This document shows, one piece after another, positions 15,591 to 24,449 of a stretch of 64,000 bases of DNA. The position numbers were made by a program, and so were the translations under genes. Below the pieces are notes generated by a model. It saw nothing but the letters and a program-made list of their open reading frames with translations. It was not told the origin of the DNA and ran no database searches. The stretch comes from an uncultured Eubacteriales bacterium (GTDB lineage Bacteria; Bacillota; Clostridia; Oscillospirales; Acutalibacteraceae), in contig CAKSWC010000001.1 in NCBI GenBank assembly GCA_934511365.1, positions 62,001-126,000 of the forward strand, read 5' to 3'. Numbering within the stretch: the stretch's first letter is position 1; every line of letters begins with the position of its first letter.

Positions 15591-16436
15591 TCATATCTCT
15601 CTGACTGCGTGTCTGTTAACGTGACAGCAGATGTTTATTGCAACAGGCAAACCGGCAATATGCGTTGCATATGTGTTGATATTCACCGCAAGGGCGGTTG
15701 TTGAGCCGCCGAGACCGCCCGGGCCGATTCCGCTCTTGTTGATTGTTTCAAGCAGTTCTTCCTCAAGTGCTCTGATATGCGGAAGCTCAGAACGCTCGGA
15801 AACATTCCTGAGGAGCGCTTTTTTTGCAAGCAATGCGCACTTTTCAAATGTTCCGCCAATTCCTACGCCGACAACCATCGGAGGGCAGGCGTTGGGACCT
15901 GCATCATTGACGGCGGTGAGAATTGCCTTTTTAACGCCTTCAACTCCGTCGGCCGGTGTGAGCATGAAGATTCTGCTCTTGTTTTCGCTTCCGAAGCCCT
16001 TGGGCGAGACGGTGATTTTAACCTTATCGCCGGGAACAATTTCCGTGTGAATTATTGCCGGCGTGTTATCCTTTGTGTTGACACGCAGAAGCGGGTCGCC
16101 AACAACGGATTTGCGCAAAAAGCCGTCAACATAGCCGCGGCGGACACCCTCGTTGACCGCCTCGGTGAGGTCGCCGCCAACAAGGTGAACATCCTGGCCG
16201 ATTTCAAGGAAAACAACGGCCATTCCGGTATCCTGACAGATAGGAATCATTTCTTTTCCGGCAATTTCAAGGTTTTCCTGAAGCTGTTCAAGAATCTGCT
16301 TGCCCAAAGGCGCAATTTCATTTTCCTTTGCGTCTTGAAGGGCTTTTTTCATATCGGGTGTGAGATAATGTGTGGCTTCAATGCACATTTCCTTAATGTT
16401 GGAAGTGAGCTGTTTAACATCTATTTCTCTCATCAT
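15591..16436 (-). CDS. Class I fumarate hydratase, alpha subunit
   Basis: 281 residues, the N-terminal half of the two-subunit [4Fe-4S] fumarase. The cluster cysteines of the family can be seen in PICQDTGMAV near residue 63, GPNACPPMVVG near 180 and NICCHVNRHA near the end. GIGPGGLGGST near 238 is also typical. Two adjacent ATGs (16436, 16433) are possible after GAGGTG. Supplies fumarate to the reductase encoded eight bases upstream; the cluster is oxygen-sensitive, in keeping with an anaerobe. Confidence 0.94.
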   Translation of the reverse strand: MMREIDVKQLTSNIKEMCIEATHYLTPDMKKALQDAKENEIAPLGKQILEQLQENLEIAGKEMIPICQDTGMAVVFLEIGQDVHLVGGDLTEAVNEGVRRGYVDGFLRKSVVGDPLLRVNTKDNTPAIIHTEIVPGDKVKITVSPKGFGSENKSRIFMLTPADGVEGVKKAILTAVNDAGPNACPPMVVGVGIGGTFEKCALLAKKALLRNVSERSELPHIRALEEELLETINKSGIGPGGLGGSTTALAVNINTYATHIAGLPVAINICCHVNRHAVREI

Positions 16437-16444
16437 TAATCACC

Positions 16445-18067
16445 TCAGTTGTTTTCAATGTTACGCTTGCTTCCGTGGGTATAGGTCGGAAGAAGTTTCG
16501 GCGAAATACAGTCGATTTCAACACCGGCTTTTTTCATTTCGGCTTCAAAGTCATAGATGTGGCCGAGGGTGAGTTCACCGGTCTGGGCTGTTTCCTTTGC
16601 CTTTGCAGCTGCATTCTGACCCGCGTTTCTGCCGAAAACGATAACGTCAAGAAGCGAGTTGCCCATGAGTCTGTTCTTTCCGTGGATTCCTCCAACTGCC
16701 TCGCCGGCAACAAAGAGGTTTTCAAGGTCGCTCATTCCGTCCGGCGTAATTTTAATTCCGCCGTTTTGGTAATGGAGAGTCGGATAGACCAGAATCGGTT
16801 CTTTTCTCATGTCAATGCCATATTCAAGATACATACGCAGCATTGCCGGAATACGCTTCTCAATGGTACCCTCACCGTTGATGAGGTCAATCATCGGGGT
16901 GTCAAGCCAAACGCCGAAACGTGTGCTTGAGGTTGGAATGCCCTTTTTGTTCGTTGTGCACTCCCTGATGATGCAGGAAGCGGTAACGTCTCTTGTTTCA
17001 AGCGGATTCATGAACGCAACGCCGTCAACATTGACAAGCTGAGCGCCGAGCGAGCGGACTTTTTCTGTAACAAGTGCGCCGTAAATCTGCCTCGGGAAAG
17101 CAACGCCGGTCGGATGGTACTGAATTGTGTCGGCATAAAGCAGACTTGCACCGGCTCTGTATGCAAGAACAAGGCCGTCTGCTGTTGCGCCGTAATGGTT
17201 AGAGGTTGGGAAGCCCTGATAATGGAGTCTGCCGGCTCCGCCGGTTGCAATAATGACCGTTTTTGCTTTTGCAACAAGAAGCTCACCGGTTTCCATGTTT
17301 TCAAGAACGGCACCGGCAACTTTTCCTGCCTCGTCTTTAATGAGTTCAATGGCCGCGGTATAATCAACAACGGGAATCTCCCTGTTCCAAACTTCATCGC
17401 GCAGAACACGCATAATTTCCGCGCCGGAATAGTCCTTGCAGGCGTGCATTCTTTTCCTTGAGGTTCCGCCGCCGTGGGTCGTAACCATTGTTCCGTCCGA
17501 TTCCTTATCGAACATTACGCCGAGCTCATTGAGCCACTTGATTGCGCCGGGAGCGTCCATAACAAGCTTTTCAAGAAGTTCGGGAACATTGAAGAAGTGG
17601 CCGCCGCCGAGTGCGTCAAGATAATGGCGCATTGGGGAGTCATTCTCCTTGTCCGCAGCCTGAATTCCGCCCTCGGCCATCATTGTGTTTGCATCACCGA
17701 GACGGAGCTTTGTAACAATCATTGTGTTTGCACCGGCAGCCTGGGCTTCAATCGCAGCCGAAGCGCCGGCTCCGCCGCCGCCGATAATAAGAACGTCAAC
17801 GTCATAATCAACCTTGTGAAGGTCAATGGCCTTTCCGCTGATTCGGCTCTGACCCTGAAGAAGGTGGCAAAGCTGCTTGGGAACCTTTTCGCCCTTGTTT
17901 GGGCCAACCTTCAGAATTTCAAAGCCGTCCTCGCGGAAATCGGGGTGATACTGCTTGAGCAATTCTGATTTTTCCTCAGCAGACATTTTCGGCAAATCCA
18001 TGCCAATTCTTTCCGCTCTTGTTGCCTCAACCTTTTTGATTGATTCCATCATTTCACGTGTCAGCAT
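16445..18067 (-). CDS. Fumarate reductase flavoprotein subunit (soluble type)
   Basis: 540 residues. FAD-binding loop DVLIIGGGGAGASAAIEA near residue 92; catalytic region with HPTG near 305, ETRDVT near 350 and the C-terminal GGIHGKNRLMGNSLLD near 465. At the site where quinone-linked FrdA proteins have the FAD-linking His (SH before AAQGG), this protein reads DANTMMAEGG, so FAD is probably not covalently bound, as in soluble thiol-linked fumarate reductases and aspartate oxidases. No membrane anchor gene is present. It lies directly behind its iron-sulfur partner. An aspartate oxidase is unlikely because nadA/nadC are absent and an FrdB-like partner is present. Confidence 0.9.
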   Translation of the reverse strand: MLTREMMESIKKVEATRAERIGMDLPKMSAEEKSELLKQYHPDFREDGFEILKVGPNKGEKVPKQLCHLLQGQSRISGKAIDLHKVDYDVDVLIIGGGGAGASAAIEAQAAGANTMIVTKLRLGDANTMMAEGGIQAADKENDSPMRHYLDALGGGHFFNVPELLEKLVMDAPGAIKWLNELGVMFDKESDGTMVTTHGGGTSRKRMHACKDYSGAEIMRVLRDEVWNREIPVVDYTAAIELIKDEAGKVAGAVLENMETGELLVAKAKTVIIATGGAGRLHYQGFPTSNHYGATADGLVLAYRAGASLLYADTIQYHPTGVAFPRQIYGALVTEKVRSLGAQLVNVDGVAFMNPLETRDVTASCIIRECTTNKKGIPTSSTRFGVWLDTPMIDLINGEGTIEKRIPAMLRMYLEYGIDMRKEPILVYPTLHYQNGGIKITPDGMSDLENLFVAGEAVGGIHGKNRLMGNSLLDVIVFGRNAGQNAAAKAKETAQTGELTLGHIYDFEAEMKKAGVEIDCISPKLLPTYTHGSKRNIENN

Positions 18068-18079
18068 TTTTCTACCCCC

Positions 18080-18754
18080 TTATTCTTCGATGTCTCTGTT
18101 GTTGTATAATTCCTTGAGTTCCTCAATCGGCTTCTGCATAACCTGCTCAATAAGGTCCTCATATTCGCCGTGCTTAATCTCCTCAACCCTTTTGGTCAGG
18201 TGTTTCGATTCGGGCGCGATATATTTTCCGGTAAGTCTCCTTGCAAGAACCGCAACCTGCGGATGTGAGATACCGGCCGGGCATCTTGAGCTGCAAACGC
18301 CGCAGGCAACGCAGTCAAAGGATTCCTCGGCGCATTTTTCATATTCGCCGCGCTGTGCGTATGCGATATACTGCATTACGGAAAGGCCCTGAGTGCAGGA
18401 CTTTGTGCAGGCATTGCAGCCGATGCAGCTGTAAATTTCAGGATAAAGCTCCATCATGATCTGCTCTGTGGGCTTAATTTTATTGATATCATACTCGGCC
18501 TTTTTGGTCGGGAAGAACGGCAGGGTTGAAACATACATTCCGTCCTGAACCTGGGTCTGGCAGGCAAGGCCGGTTTTAACGTCAAACTGACCCTTGATTC
18601 TGTATATCGTTGCGCAGGCTCCACAGAAGCCGTTGCGGCAGCCGCAGCCGCGAACATATTTATATCCTGCATATTCCATTGCCGTCATAATAGTCAATGT
18701 TGCAGGCACCTCATACTTTTTTCCCATGAGGTAGATATTAACCATCTTTTCCAT
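18080..18754 (-). CDS. Fumarate reductase iron-sulfur subunit (short, FrdB/TfrB-like)
   Basis: 224 residues. N-terminal ferredoxin fold with a [2Fe-2S] set CGCRNGFCGAC near residue 37 and a further Cys (LACQ) near 65; then two [4Fe-4S] motifs, CIGCNACTKSC near 110 and CVACGVCSSRCPAG near 147. It matches the first part of TfrB of methanogen thiol:fumarate reductase but lacks the C-terminal CCG domains, which here are a separate gene (hdrB, 24450). It should pass electrons to the flavoprotein encoded 12 bases downstream. The start has GGGAGG upstream. Confidence 0.88.
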   Translation of the reverse strand: MEKMVNIYLMGKKYEVPATLTIMTAMEYAGYKYVRGCGCRNGFCGACATIYRIKGQFDVKTGLACQTQVQDGMYVSTLPFFPTKKAEYDINKIKPTEQIMMELYPEIYSCIGCNACTKSCTQGLSVMQYIAYAQRGEYEKCAEESFDCVACGVCSSRCPAGISHPQVAVLARRLTGKYIAPESKHLTKRVEEIKHGEYEDLIEQVMQKPIEELKELYNNRDIEE

Positions 18755-18769
18755 TTTTACTGACCTCCC

Positions 18770-19609
18770 TTAATATTCATCGGGCAATTCGTCGATTTCA
18801 TCAAAGCGGAAAACCGGGCCGTCCTTGCAGACGTACTTTTTGCCGATATTGCACCTTCCGCATTTTCCGATTCCACACTTCATTTTAAGTTCAAGCGTTG
18901 TGTAAACCTGGGTCTTGTCAAAGCCCATTTCAAGCAGCGCCGCAAGAACAAATTTGATCATGATCGGCGGACCGCAGATGATAACCGTGCTGTCCTTTGC
19001 AATTTCAAGTTCCTTTAAGTATGACGGAACAAAGCCGACATGGCCGCTCCAGCCCTCCTGTTCGCGGTCAATGGTGAGATAGACGTTGATTCCGTCCTCC
19101 TTGCACCATTCGTTGATAATTTCATCATAGTCAACAAGGTCATCCGCGCTCCTTGAACCGTAAAGGATATCAATCCTGCCATAATCTTTTCTGAAATGTC
19201 TGACATAATTTATGACCGAATGGAGAGGCGCAAGTCCGATTCCGCCGGCAACAAAAAGCAGGTTCTTTCCCTTGAACTCGGTGTCAACCGGAAACGGGCG
19301 GCCGAACGGCCCTCTGATTCCGATTTCCATTCCCGGCTCAAGCATATGGAGCTGTTCGGTCAGCGTTCCGCAGCGCTTGATGCTGAAGTCCTTATAGCCC
19401 TTTTCCGTTGGAGAGGAGGTTATTGAAAACATCGCCTCGCCAACTCCGGGGAGAGAAAGCATTGCGCACTGGCCGGGCATATGCTCAAAAAGCGTTTCCC
19501 CCTCTTTGGGAACAACGCGGAATGTTTTAACGTCCGGCGTATCCTCCCTAACAGAGGAGACAACCGCAATTTTCGGTATAAGCTTATCGTTTGAAATATC
19601 TATACTCAT
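18770..19609 (-). CDS. FlxA-like NAD(P)H:FAD oxidoreductase subunit
   Basis: 279 residues of the ferredoxin-NADP reductase fold found in PyrK, AsrB and FlxA/FloxA. FAD site near residue 61 (MFSITSSPTEK), pyridine-nucleotide site AGGIGLAPLHS near 121 and ICGPPIMIK near 210. The C-terminus holds a [2Fe-2S] set CGIGKCGRCNIG with a later Cys (YVC). It is the probable entry or exit point for NAD(H). Start overlaps the preceding gene's stop (ATGA). NADH versus NADPH cannot be told from the sequence by eye. Confidence 0.88.
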   Translation of the reverse strand: MSIDISNDKLIPKIAVVSSVREDTPDVKTFRVVPKEGETLFEHMPGQCAMLSLPGVGEAMFSITSSPTEKGYKDFSIKRCGTLTEQLHMLEPGMEIGIRGPFGRPFPVDTEFKGKNLLFVAGGIGLAPLHSVINYVRHFRKDYGRIDILYGSRSADDLVDYDEIINEWCKEDGINVYLTIDREQEGWSGHVGFVPSYLKELEIAKDSTVIICGPPIMIKFVLAALLEMGFDKTQVYTTLELKMKCGIGKCGRCNIGKKYVCKDGPVFRFDEIDELPDEY

Positions 19610-20631
19610 TTTTCACTGCCTCCGAATGCTCTGATTACTTTAACGATGTTCAGCTTTGACGGGCATTTTTTAATGCACCTTCCGCAGCCGACGCAGGAAA
19701 ACTCGCCGCCGTTGTTCGCCGGAAAATATGCAAGCTTATGCATGAATCTCTGTCTGAACCGCTGCATCTGAGTAGGTCTCGGTGTGCCGTGAGCCATCAT
19801 TGTGAAGTCGTTATACATACATGAGTCCCAGCATCTGTATCTTTGGACGCCGTGACCGGTGTCATAATCCCTGATGTCATAGCACTGACAGGTGGGGCAG
19901 ACAAAAGTGCACGCACCGCAGCCGAGACAGCTTTCGCTGAGTTTTTTCCAGTTTTCGCTTTCAAAGCGCTCCTTAACGGCGCTTTCTCCCCAGCCGTCAA
20001 GGCTGAGCGAAGAGAGCGGAAGCTTTTGAAGCTTTTCTGAAATCTCCTTTTTAATGCTGTCTGCGCCGGTCTCATCACACTCGGAAAGAACGGAAGAAAG
20101 CAATTTTGTCAGTTCTTCGCCCTTTTCGGTGTTTGCCTTCCAATAAAGATTGTTTTCGTCCAGCCACGTTGTTACGTCTCCGCCGGGAGCGGACGCGTCC
20201 ACGCCAAAAGCCGAGCAGAAGCAGGTTTCCTCCGGCTTTGAGCAGGCAGTTGTGATAATTACTCCGCTTGCTCTTTTTGCGGCATAAAATTCATCAACCG
20301 GTTCGGCAAGGAAAACCTTGTCAAGAACCTCAATGCCCTTGAGGTCGCAGCCTCTGACGCCGAAAAGGACAAATTTTTCAAAGCTCTTTTCGTTCACTTC
20401 AACGGTGAATCTTCCGTCCGTTTTCTTGAAGGAAATTATATTTTCGCTCTGCGGAAAGAAAAGGTCTTTTGCGGATTTTGCGGTTTTGAGCTCGCTTTCG
20501 CAATACTCCTCATTTTCGTTCCAAAGGTAAAAATCGGAATGTCCGTTCTTAAAAACCGGCATATACAGCGGGGCAGACTTTGAAATCTCTGAAAAAAGCA
20601 AAGAGAGCTTATCTTTTGAAATTTTATACAT
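19606..20631 (-). CDS. FlxB-like iron-sulfur subunit
   Basis: 341 residues from ATG 20631, four bases after the previous stop. Resembles anaerobic sulfite reductase A/hydrogenase beta-type subunits: an N-terminal domain with GVRGCDLKGIEVLD near residue 88, then two [4Fe-4S] motifs CLGCGACTFVCPTC near 222 and CVGCGRCIKKCPSK near 320. Pairs with the FlxA-like protein in FlxABCD complexes that hand electrons between NADH and HdrABC (family knowledge). Confidence 0.82.
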   Translation of the reverse strand: MYKISKDKLSLLFSEISKSAPLYMPVFKNGHSDFYLWNENEEYCESELKTAKSAKDLFFPQSENIISFKKTDGRFTVEVNEKSFEKFVLFGVRGCDLKGIEVLDKVFLAEPVDEFYAAKRASGVIITTACSKPEETCFCSAFGVDASAPGGDVTTWLDENNLYWKANTEKGEELTKLLSSVLSECDETGADSIKKEISEKLQKLPLSSLSLDGWGESAVKERFESENWKKLSESCLGCGACTFVCPTCQCYDIRDYDTGHGVQRYRCWDSCMYNDFTMMAHGTPRPTQMQRFRQRFMHKLAYFPANNGGEFSCVGCGRCIKKCPSKLNIVKVIRAFGGSEK

Positions 20632-20635
20632 CGTT

Positions 20636-21619
20636 TCAGTTACCCCTTTCCTCAACTATTGACGGCTCGGCGTCCTCGTTTCTGTAATTGACAAGCGGTG
20701 CCCTTGAATCCGGGCTTGCACCGGCCTGATATTCGCCGTAAAGGGCGTTGATATCTTTGATGAACTTTCTGTTGAGAAGATGAATCGGAATTCCCTGCGG
20801 ACAGACTCGGCTGCATTCGCCGCAGTCCGTGCAGCGGCCGGCAACGTGGAAAGCTCTGATAATATGGAAAAGCTTTTCTTCAAAGGAATCCTCGTTCGCC
20901 TTTCCGGCAACACCTGAATTCGGGTTGTCAAAAACGCACTTCATGCAGGTGCAGGCCGGGCAGACATTCCGGCAGGCGTTGCATCTGATGCACTTTGAAA
21001 GCTGGCTTTGCCAAAAAGCGAATCTTTCGTCCGGAGTCATGTTTTCAAGTTCTTCAACGCAGGCAAAGCGGTCTTTTGCTTCAAGCGGTTCACCGTCAAG
21101 CTCAATTTTTTTGTCAAAGGCAACAGGCTCGCTGCCCTTGCAGCAAAGGCACTTTTCATAGAGAACGTCCTTTTTTTCAACGCTCTCCTCGCCGTCAAGC
21201 GAGAAAACGTCAAACGAATCACCTTTGTCAATAACCTTTGAAACGCCGGAGAAGCCTTTTTTTGAAAGCTTTTCGTGATCAATCATTCCGGTGCAGGGTA
21301 CCGAAAGAACATAAACCTTTTCTCTGTCAATTCTGTGTTCGCAAAGAAGCTCATTGAAGCTGTAGGTATCGCAGGGCTTGAGGACAACAAGGATTTTTCC
21401 CTCTTCCTGCTCTTTGCAGGCTTTGATGAGATATTTGCTGAGGTTAGCCGCGCAGAAGCTGTCATATATCATGTCGTCGATATTATCCTTTGTGAAGAAG
21501 GCCGGCGAAACCTCATATATAAAATCTTCGCTCCTTGACCACGCAAGAACCCTCGTCACAGTACCGCTCTCCAAAAGCTCAAGGGCTTTCTTTTTAATCA
21601 ATCCTGCTGTTTTTTGCAT
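20636..21619 (-). CDS. FlxC-like iron-sulfur subunit
   Basis: 327 residues related to its downstream neighbour and to coenzyme F420-reducing hydrogenase/formate dehydrogenase beta subunits. LVVLKPCDTYSFNEL near residue 77 matches the GCD/PCD motif of that family. Two [4Fe-4S] motifs: CIRCNACRNVCPAC near 213 and CTDCGECSRVCPQG near 263, with an extra CLCC near 158. Start has GGGGG upstream and overlaps the mvhD-like gene by 22 bases. Probably relays electrons between FlxA/B and the MvhD-like/HdrA module. Confidence 0.78.
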   Translation of the reverse strand: MQKTAGLIKKKALELLESGTVTRVLAWSRSEDFIYEVSPAFFTKDNIDDMIYDSFCAANLSKYLIKACKEQEEGKILVVLKPCDTYSFNELLCEHRIDREKVYVLSVPCTGMIDHEKLSKKGFSGVSKVIDKGDSFDVFSLDGEESVEKKDVLYEKCLCCKGSEPVAFDKKIELDGEPLEAKDRFACVEELENMTPDERFAFWQSQLSKCIRCNACRNVCPACTCMKCVFDNPNSGVAGKANEDSFEEKLFHIIRAFHVAGRCTDCGECSRVCPQGIPIHLLNRKFIKDINALYGEYQAGASPDSRAPLVNYRNEDAEPSIVEERGN

Positions 21620-22059
21620 CTTATATCCCCCAGTTTCTTATTCTCGCCGAGTTTATGAATCTGCTTTGAAAAATCGTTCATGACGAGTGAGAACTTCTGA
21701 CCTTCGGCGGCGGAGACCCACTCAACGCGCGTTCTTCCCCTTTCAATGCCAAGATAATCGAGCATTGAGAAAAGGAGGGTCATTCTTCTTCTTGCATAGT
21801 AATTTCCGGTGCTGTAATGGCAGTCGCCGGGGTGGCAGCCACAGATTATTACGCCGTCTGCGCCGCGCTCAAACGCCTTGAGGATGAACATCGGATTAAC
21901 TCTGCATGAGCAGGGAACCCTGATAATCTTGACGTCCGCCGGATAGGCAAGTCTGCCCGTTCCGGCAAGGTCGGCGCCGGCATAGCTGCACCAGTTGCAG
22001 CAAAACGCAACTATGAGCGGCTTAAATTCAGATTGTTGAGTGTTTTCATTTATCTGCAT
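21598..22059 (-). CDS. MvhD/FlxD-like subunit
   Basis: 153 residues of the MvhD/FlpD/FlxD family, which carries a [2Fe-2S] cluster and docks the electron input module onto HdrA. Cysteine groups CCNWCSY near residue 20, VPCSCRVN near 48 and CGCHPGDCHY near 75 are all present. Overlaps hdrA by ten bases, the usual hdrA-mvhD coupling. Confidence 0.93.
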   Translation of the reverse strand: MQINENTQQSEFKPLIVAFCCNWCSYAGADLAGTGRLAYPADVKIIRVPCSCRVNPMFILKAFERGADGVIICGCHPGDCHYSTGNYYARRRMTLLFSMLDYLGIERGRTRVEWVSAAEGQKFSLVMNDFSKQIHKLGENKKLGDIRCKKQQD

Positions 22060-24038
22060 ATCGCGTCTACCTCCGCCATTATCTGTTTATTGCTGAAGCC
22101 CTTAAGGTCCATAGCTCCGCTCGGGCAGGCAACCGTGCAGGCGCCGCAGCCCTGGCAGACAGCCGAGTTGACCGAGGCAATGCGTCTTGTTTCCTTAATG
22201 CCGTGGTCGTTGACAAGTTTTTCAATATATGTGATTGCGCCATATGGGCAGACCTTTTCGCAAGAGGAACAACCGTTACACATAAGCTCGTTCGGTGTTG
22301 CCGTGCAGGGGTTTGTAACAAGCTTATCTTTTGCAAGCAAGCCAACAACCTTGACGGCTGCCGCTCCGGCCTGGGAAACCGTTTCGGGAATATCCTTCGG
22401 CCCCTGGCAGACACCGGAAAGGAACACACCGGCGGTCGGGCTTTCAACCGGCTTAAGCTTCGGGTGAGCTTCGGTAAGGAAGTTGTTTGTGTCAATACTT
22501 GCGGTGAGCATCGAGGCAACCTTTTTAACGTCCTTGCTCGGTTCGATTGCGGCGGCAAGAACAACCATATCGGTGTCAATCATAACGCGCTCGTTGGTGA
22601 TAAGGTTAACGGCTCTGACGGTAAGACCGCCTTTTTCGTTTTCATAGACCTTTCCGACCATGCCTTTGATGTAATCAACGCTGTACTGCTCAACGGCTCT
22701 GCGATAGAATTCATCAAAGTTCTTTCCTGGCGTTCTGACGTCGATATAAAAAACGTGAACCTTAACATCGGGGTATTTTTCTCTGATGAGCATCGCGTGC
22801 TTTGCAGTATACATACAGCAGATTTTTGAGCAGTAGCACTTGCCCCTTGCTGTGATGTCTCTTGAACCAACGCACTGAATGAAAACAATATCCTTCGGGT
22901 GTTCATGGTTGGACGGGCGCAGCAGCGTTCCCTTTGTGGGACCCGCGGCATTCATGAGCCTTTCAAGCTCAAGCGAGGTGACAACGTCCGGATGCTCGGT
23001 ATACTGGAACTCGTCATACTTTGTGACATCGCTGATCTGGTATCCGGTTGCAACAACGATTGCGCCGTACTTTTCTTCAATAATCTCGTCCTTCTGATTG
23101 AAGTCGATAGCCTTTGCCGAGCAGTTCTTTTCGCAAAGACCACACTTGCCGGTTTTGAAGTGGACGCAGTGCGCAGTGTCAATAACTGCAACATTCGGAA
23201 CAGCCTGAGCAAAGGGAATATAAATTGCGCCACGCTTATCGAGCGAGCAGTTGAACTCGTTTCCGGCTTTTCTTGACGGACACTTGTTTGTGCAAACGGC
23301 GCAGCCGGTACACTTTGTCTCGTCAACATACCTTGCTTTTTTTCTGATTTTTACATCGAAGTTTCCAACAAAGCCCTTGACCTCTTCAACCTCGCTATAG
23401 GTGTAAAGCGTAATGTTCTCATGCTGGGCGGCCTCAACCATTTTCGGCGTGAGAATGCAGGCGGCGCAGTCAAGAGTTGGGAAAGTTTTGTCAAGCTGAG
23501 CCATCTTTCCGCCGATAGTCGGCTCTCTTTCAACGATATCGACTTTATAGCCCGCATCGGCAATATCGAGCGCGGACTGAATTCCGGCGATACCTCCGCC
23601 GATGATGAGCGCTCTTTTGGTAACGGCGCTTTCACCCGGCTTCAGCGGGGCGTTGAGGCTGACCTTTGCAACGGCGGCGCGGGCAAGAATGATTGCCTTT
23701 TCGGTGGCCTCCTCTTTGTCCTTATGAATCCACGAGCACTGCTCACGGATGTTTGCAACCTCAACCATGTAAGGATTAAGACCAACAGACGAGGCGGCTT
23801 TTCTGAATGTTGCTTCATGCATTCGCGGCGAGCACGAACAGATTACAACGCCCGTCAGTTTATGCTCTGTGATTGCGTTCTTAACAAGAAGCTGGCCCGC
23901 TTCCGAACACATATACTGGTAATCCTGCGCAAAAACAACGCCGGATTCTTTTTTAATTTCTTCAACAACTTTTTTAACGTCAACCGTGGCGGCGATATTG
24001 CTTCCGCACCAACAAACGAAAACTCCTATTCTTTGCAA
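22050..24038 (-). CDS. hdrA: HdrA-like flavin-based electron-bifurcating subunit
   Basis: 662 residues from the TTG at 24038, which has GGAG eight bases upstream; the GTG at 24047 lies too close to that site. N-terminal VCWCGSNIA Cys motif; FAD loop IIGGGIAGIQSALDIADAG near residue 147; Cys-rich inserts CTGCAVCTNKCPS near 240 and CGLCEKNCSAKAID near 297; two C-terminal [4Fe-4S] motifs CNGCSSCEKVCP near 585 and CQGCGACTVACP near 625. In HdrABC complexes HdrA's FAD splits an electron pair between ferredoxin and the HdrBC branch. Selenocysteine is not used. Confidence 0.93.
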   Translation of the reverse strand: MQRIGVFVCWCGSNIAATVDVKKVVEEIKKESGVVFAQDYQYMCSEAGQLLVKNAITEHKLTGVVICSCSPRMHEATFRKAASSVGLNPYMVEVANIREQCSWIHKDKEEATEKAIILARAAVAKVSLNAPLKPGESAVTKRALIIGGGIAGIQSALDIADAGYKVDIVEREPTIGGKMAQLDKTFPTLDCAACILTPKMVEAAQHENITLYTYSEVEEVKGFVGNFDVKIRKKARYVDETKCTGCAVCTNKCPSRKAGNEFNCSLDKRGAIYIPFAQAVPNVAVIDTAHCVHFKTGKCGLCEKNCSAKAIDFNQKDEIIEEKYGAIVVATGYQISDVTKYDEFQYTEHPDVVTSLELERLMNAAGPTKGTLLRPSNHEHPKDIVFIQCVGSRDITARGKCYCSKICCMYTAKHAMLIREKYPDVKVHVFYIDVRTPGKNFDEFYRRAVEQYSVDYIKGMVGKVYENEKGGLTVRAVNLITNERVMIDTDMVVLAAAIEPSKDVKKVASMLTASIDTNNFLTEAHPKLKPVESPTAGVFLSGVCQGPKDIPETVSQAGAAAVKVVGLLAKDKLVTNPCTATPNELMCNGCSSCEKVCPYGAITYIEKLVNDHGIKETRRIASVNSAVCQGCGACTVACPSGAMDLKGFSNKQIMAEVDAICR

Positions 24039-24050
24039 TCTTAACACTCC

Positions 24051-24437
24051 TTATTTTCTGAACTTTCTGAAAGTGCTGACTATCGCCTGCTGAGGCAGCT
24101 GCGGATCAAGCATTGCCGGAATTTCATCCGGAGAGATGAAATTCTCGTTTCTGTTTCTTATCAGGCAGACCCTGACGGCCTCAATGAGCCGCGCCGGCTC
24201 AACACCGCGCGGACACCTTTCAACGCAGGCAAAGCAGGAAACGCAGCGCCAAAGCGACTTTGAAGAAAGGAGTCTGTCAATTCTTTCATCGCACAGCATT
24301 GAAACGAATTCATGCGGATGGATATCCATGTCCTCAAACGCAGGGCAGGTTGCCGAGCATTTTCCGCACTTCATGCATTTTCTGGGATCTATGCCGCTGA
24401 TTCTTATGACTTCCTTGCACAGTTCCTTTGAATCCAT
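24051..24437 (-). CDS. hdrC: HdrC-like [4Fe-4S] subunit
   Basis: 128 residues with two [4Fe-4S] motifs, CMKCGKCSATCPAF near residue 21 and CVSCFACVERCPRG near 65. Links HdrA to HdrB. Twelve bases separate it from each neighbour. Shorter than methanogen HdrC but complete for the family core. Confidence 0.92.
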   Translation of the reverse strand: MDSKELCKEVIRISGIDPRKCMKCGKCSATCPAFEDMDIHPHEFVSMLCDERIDRLLSSKSLWRCVSCFACVERCPRGVEPARLIEAVRVCLIRNRNENFISPDEIPAMLDPQLPQQAIVSTFRKFRK

Positions 24438-24449
24438 ATATTTCCCTCC

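Noticed and set aside
22203..24044. Long + strand frames opposite hdrA
   Set aside because: Cys/Asn/Gly-rich reverse translation of hdrA codons; no Shine-Dalgarno and no recognisable domains.
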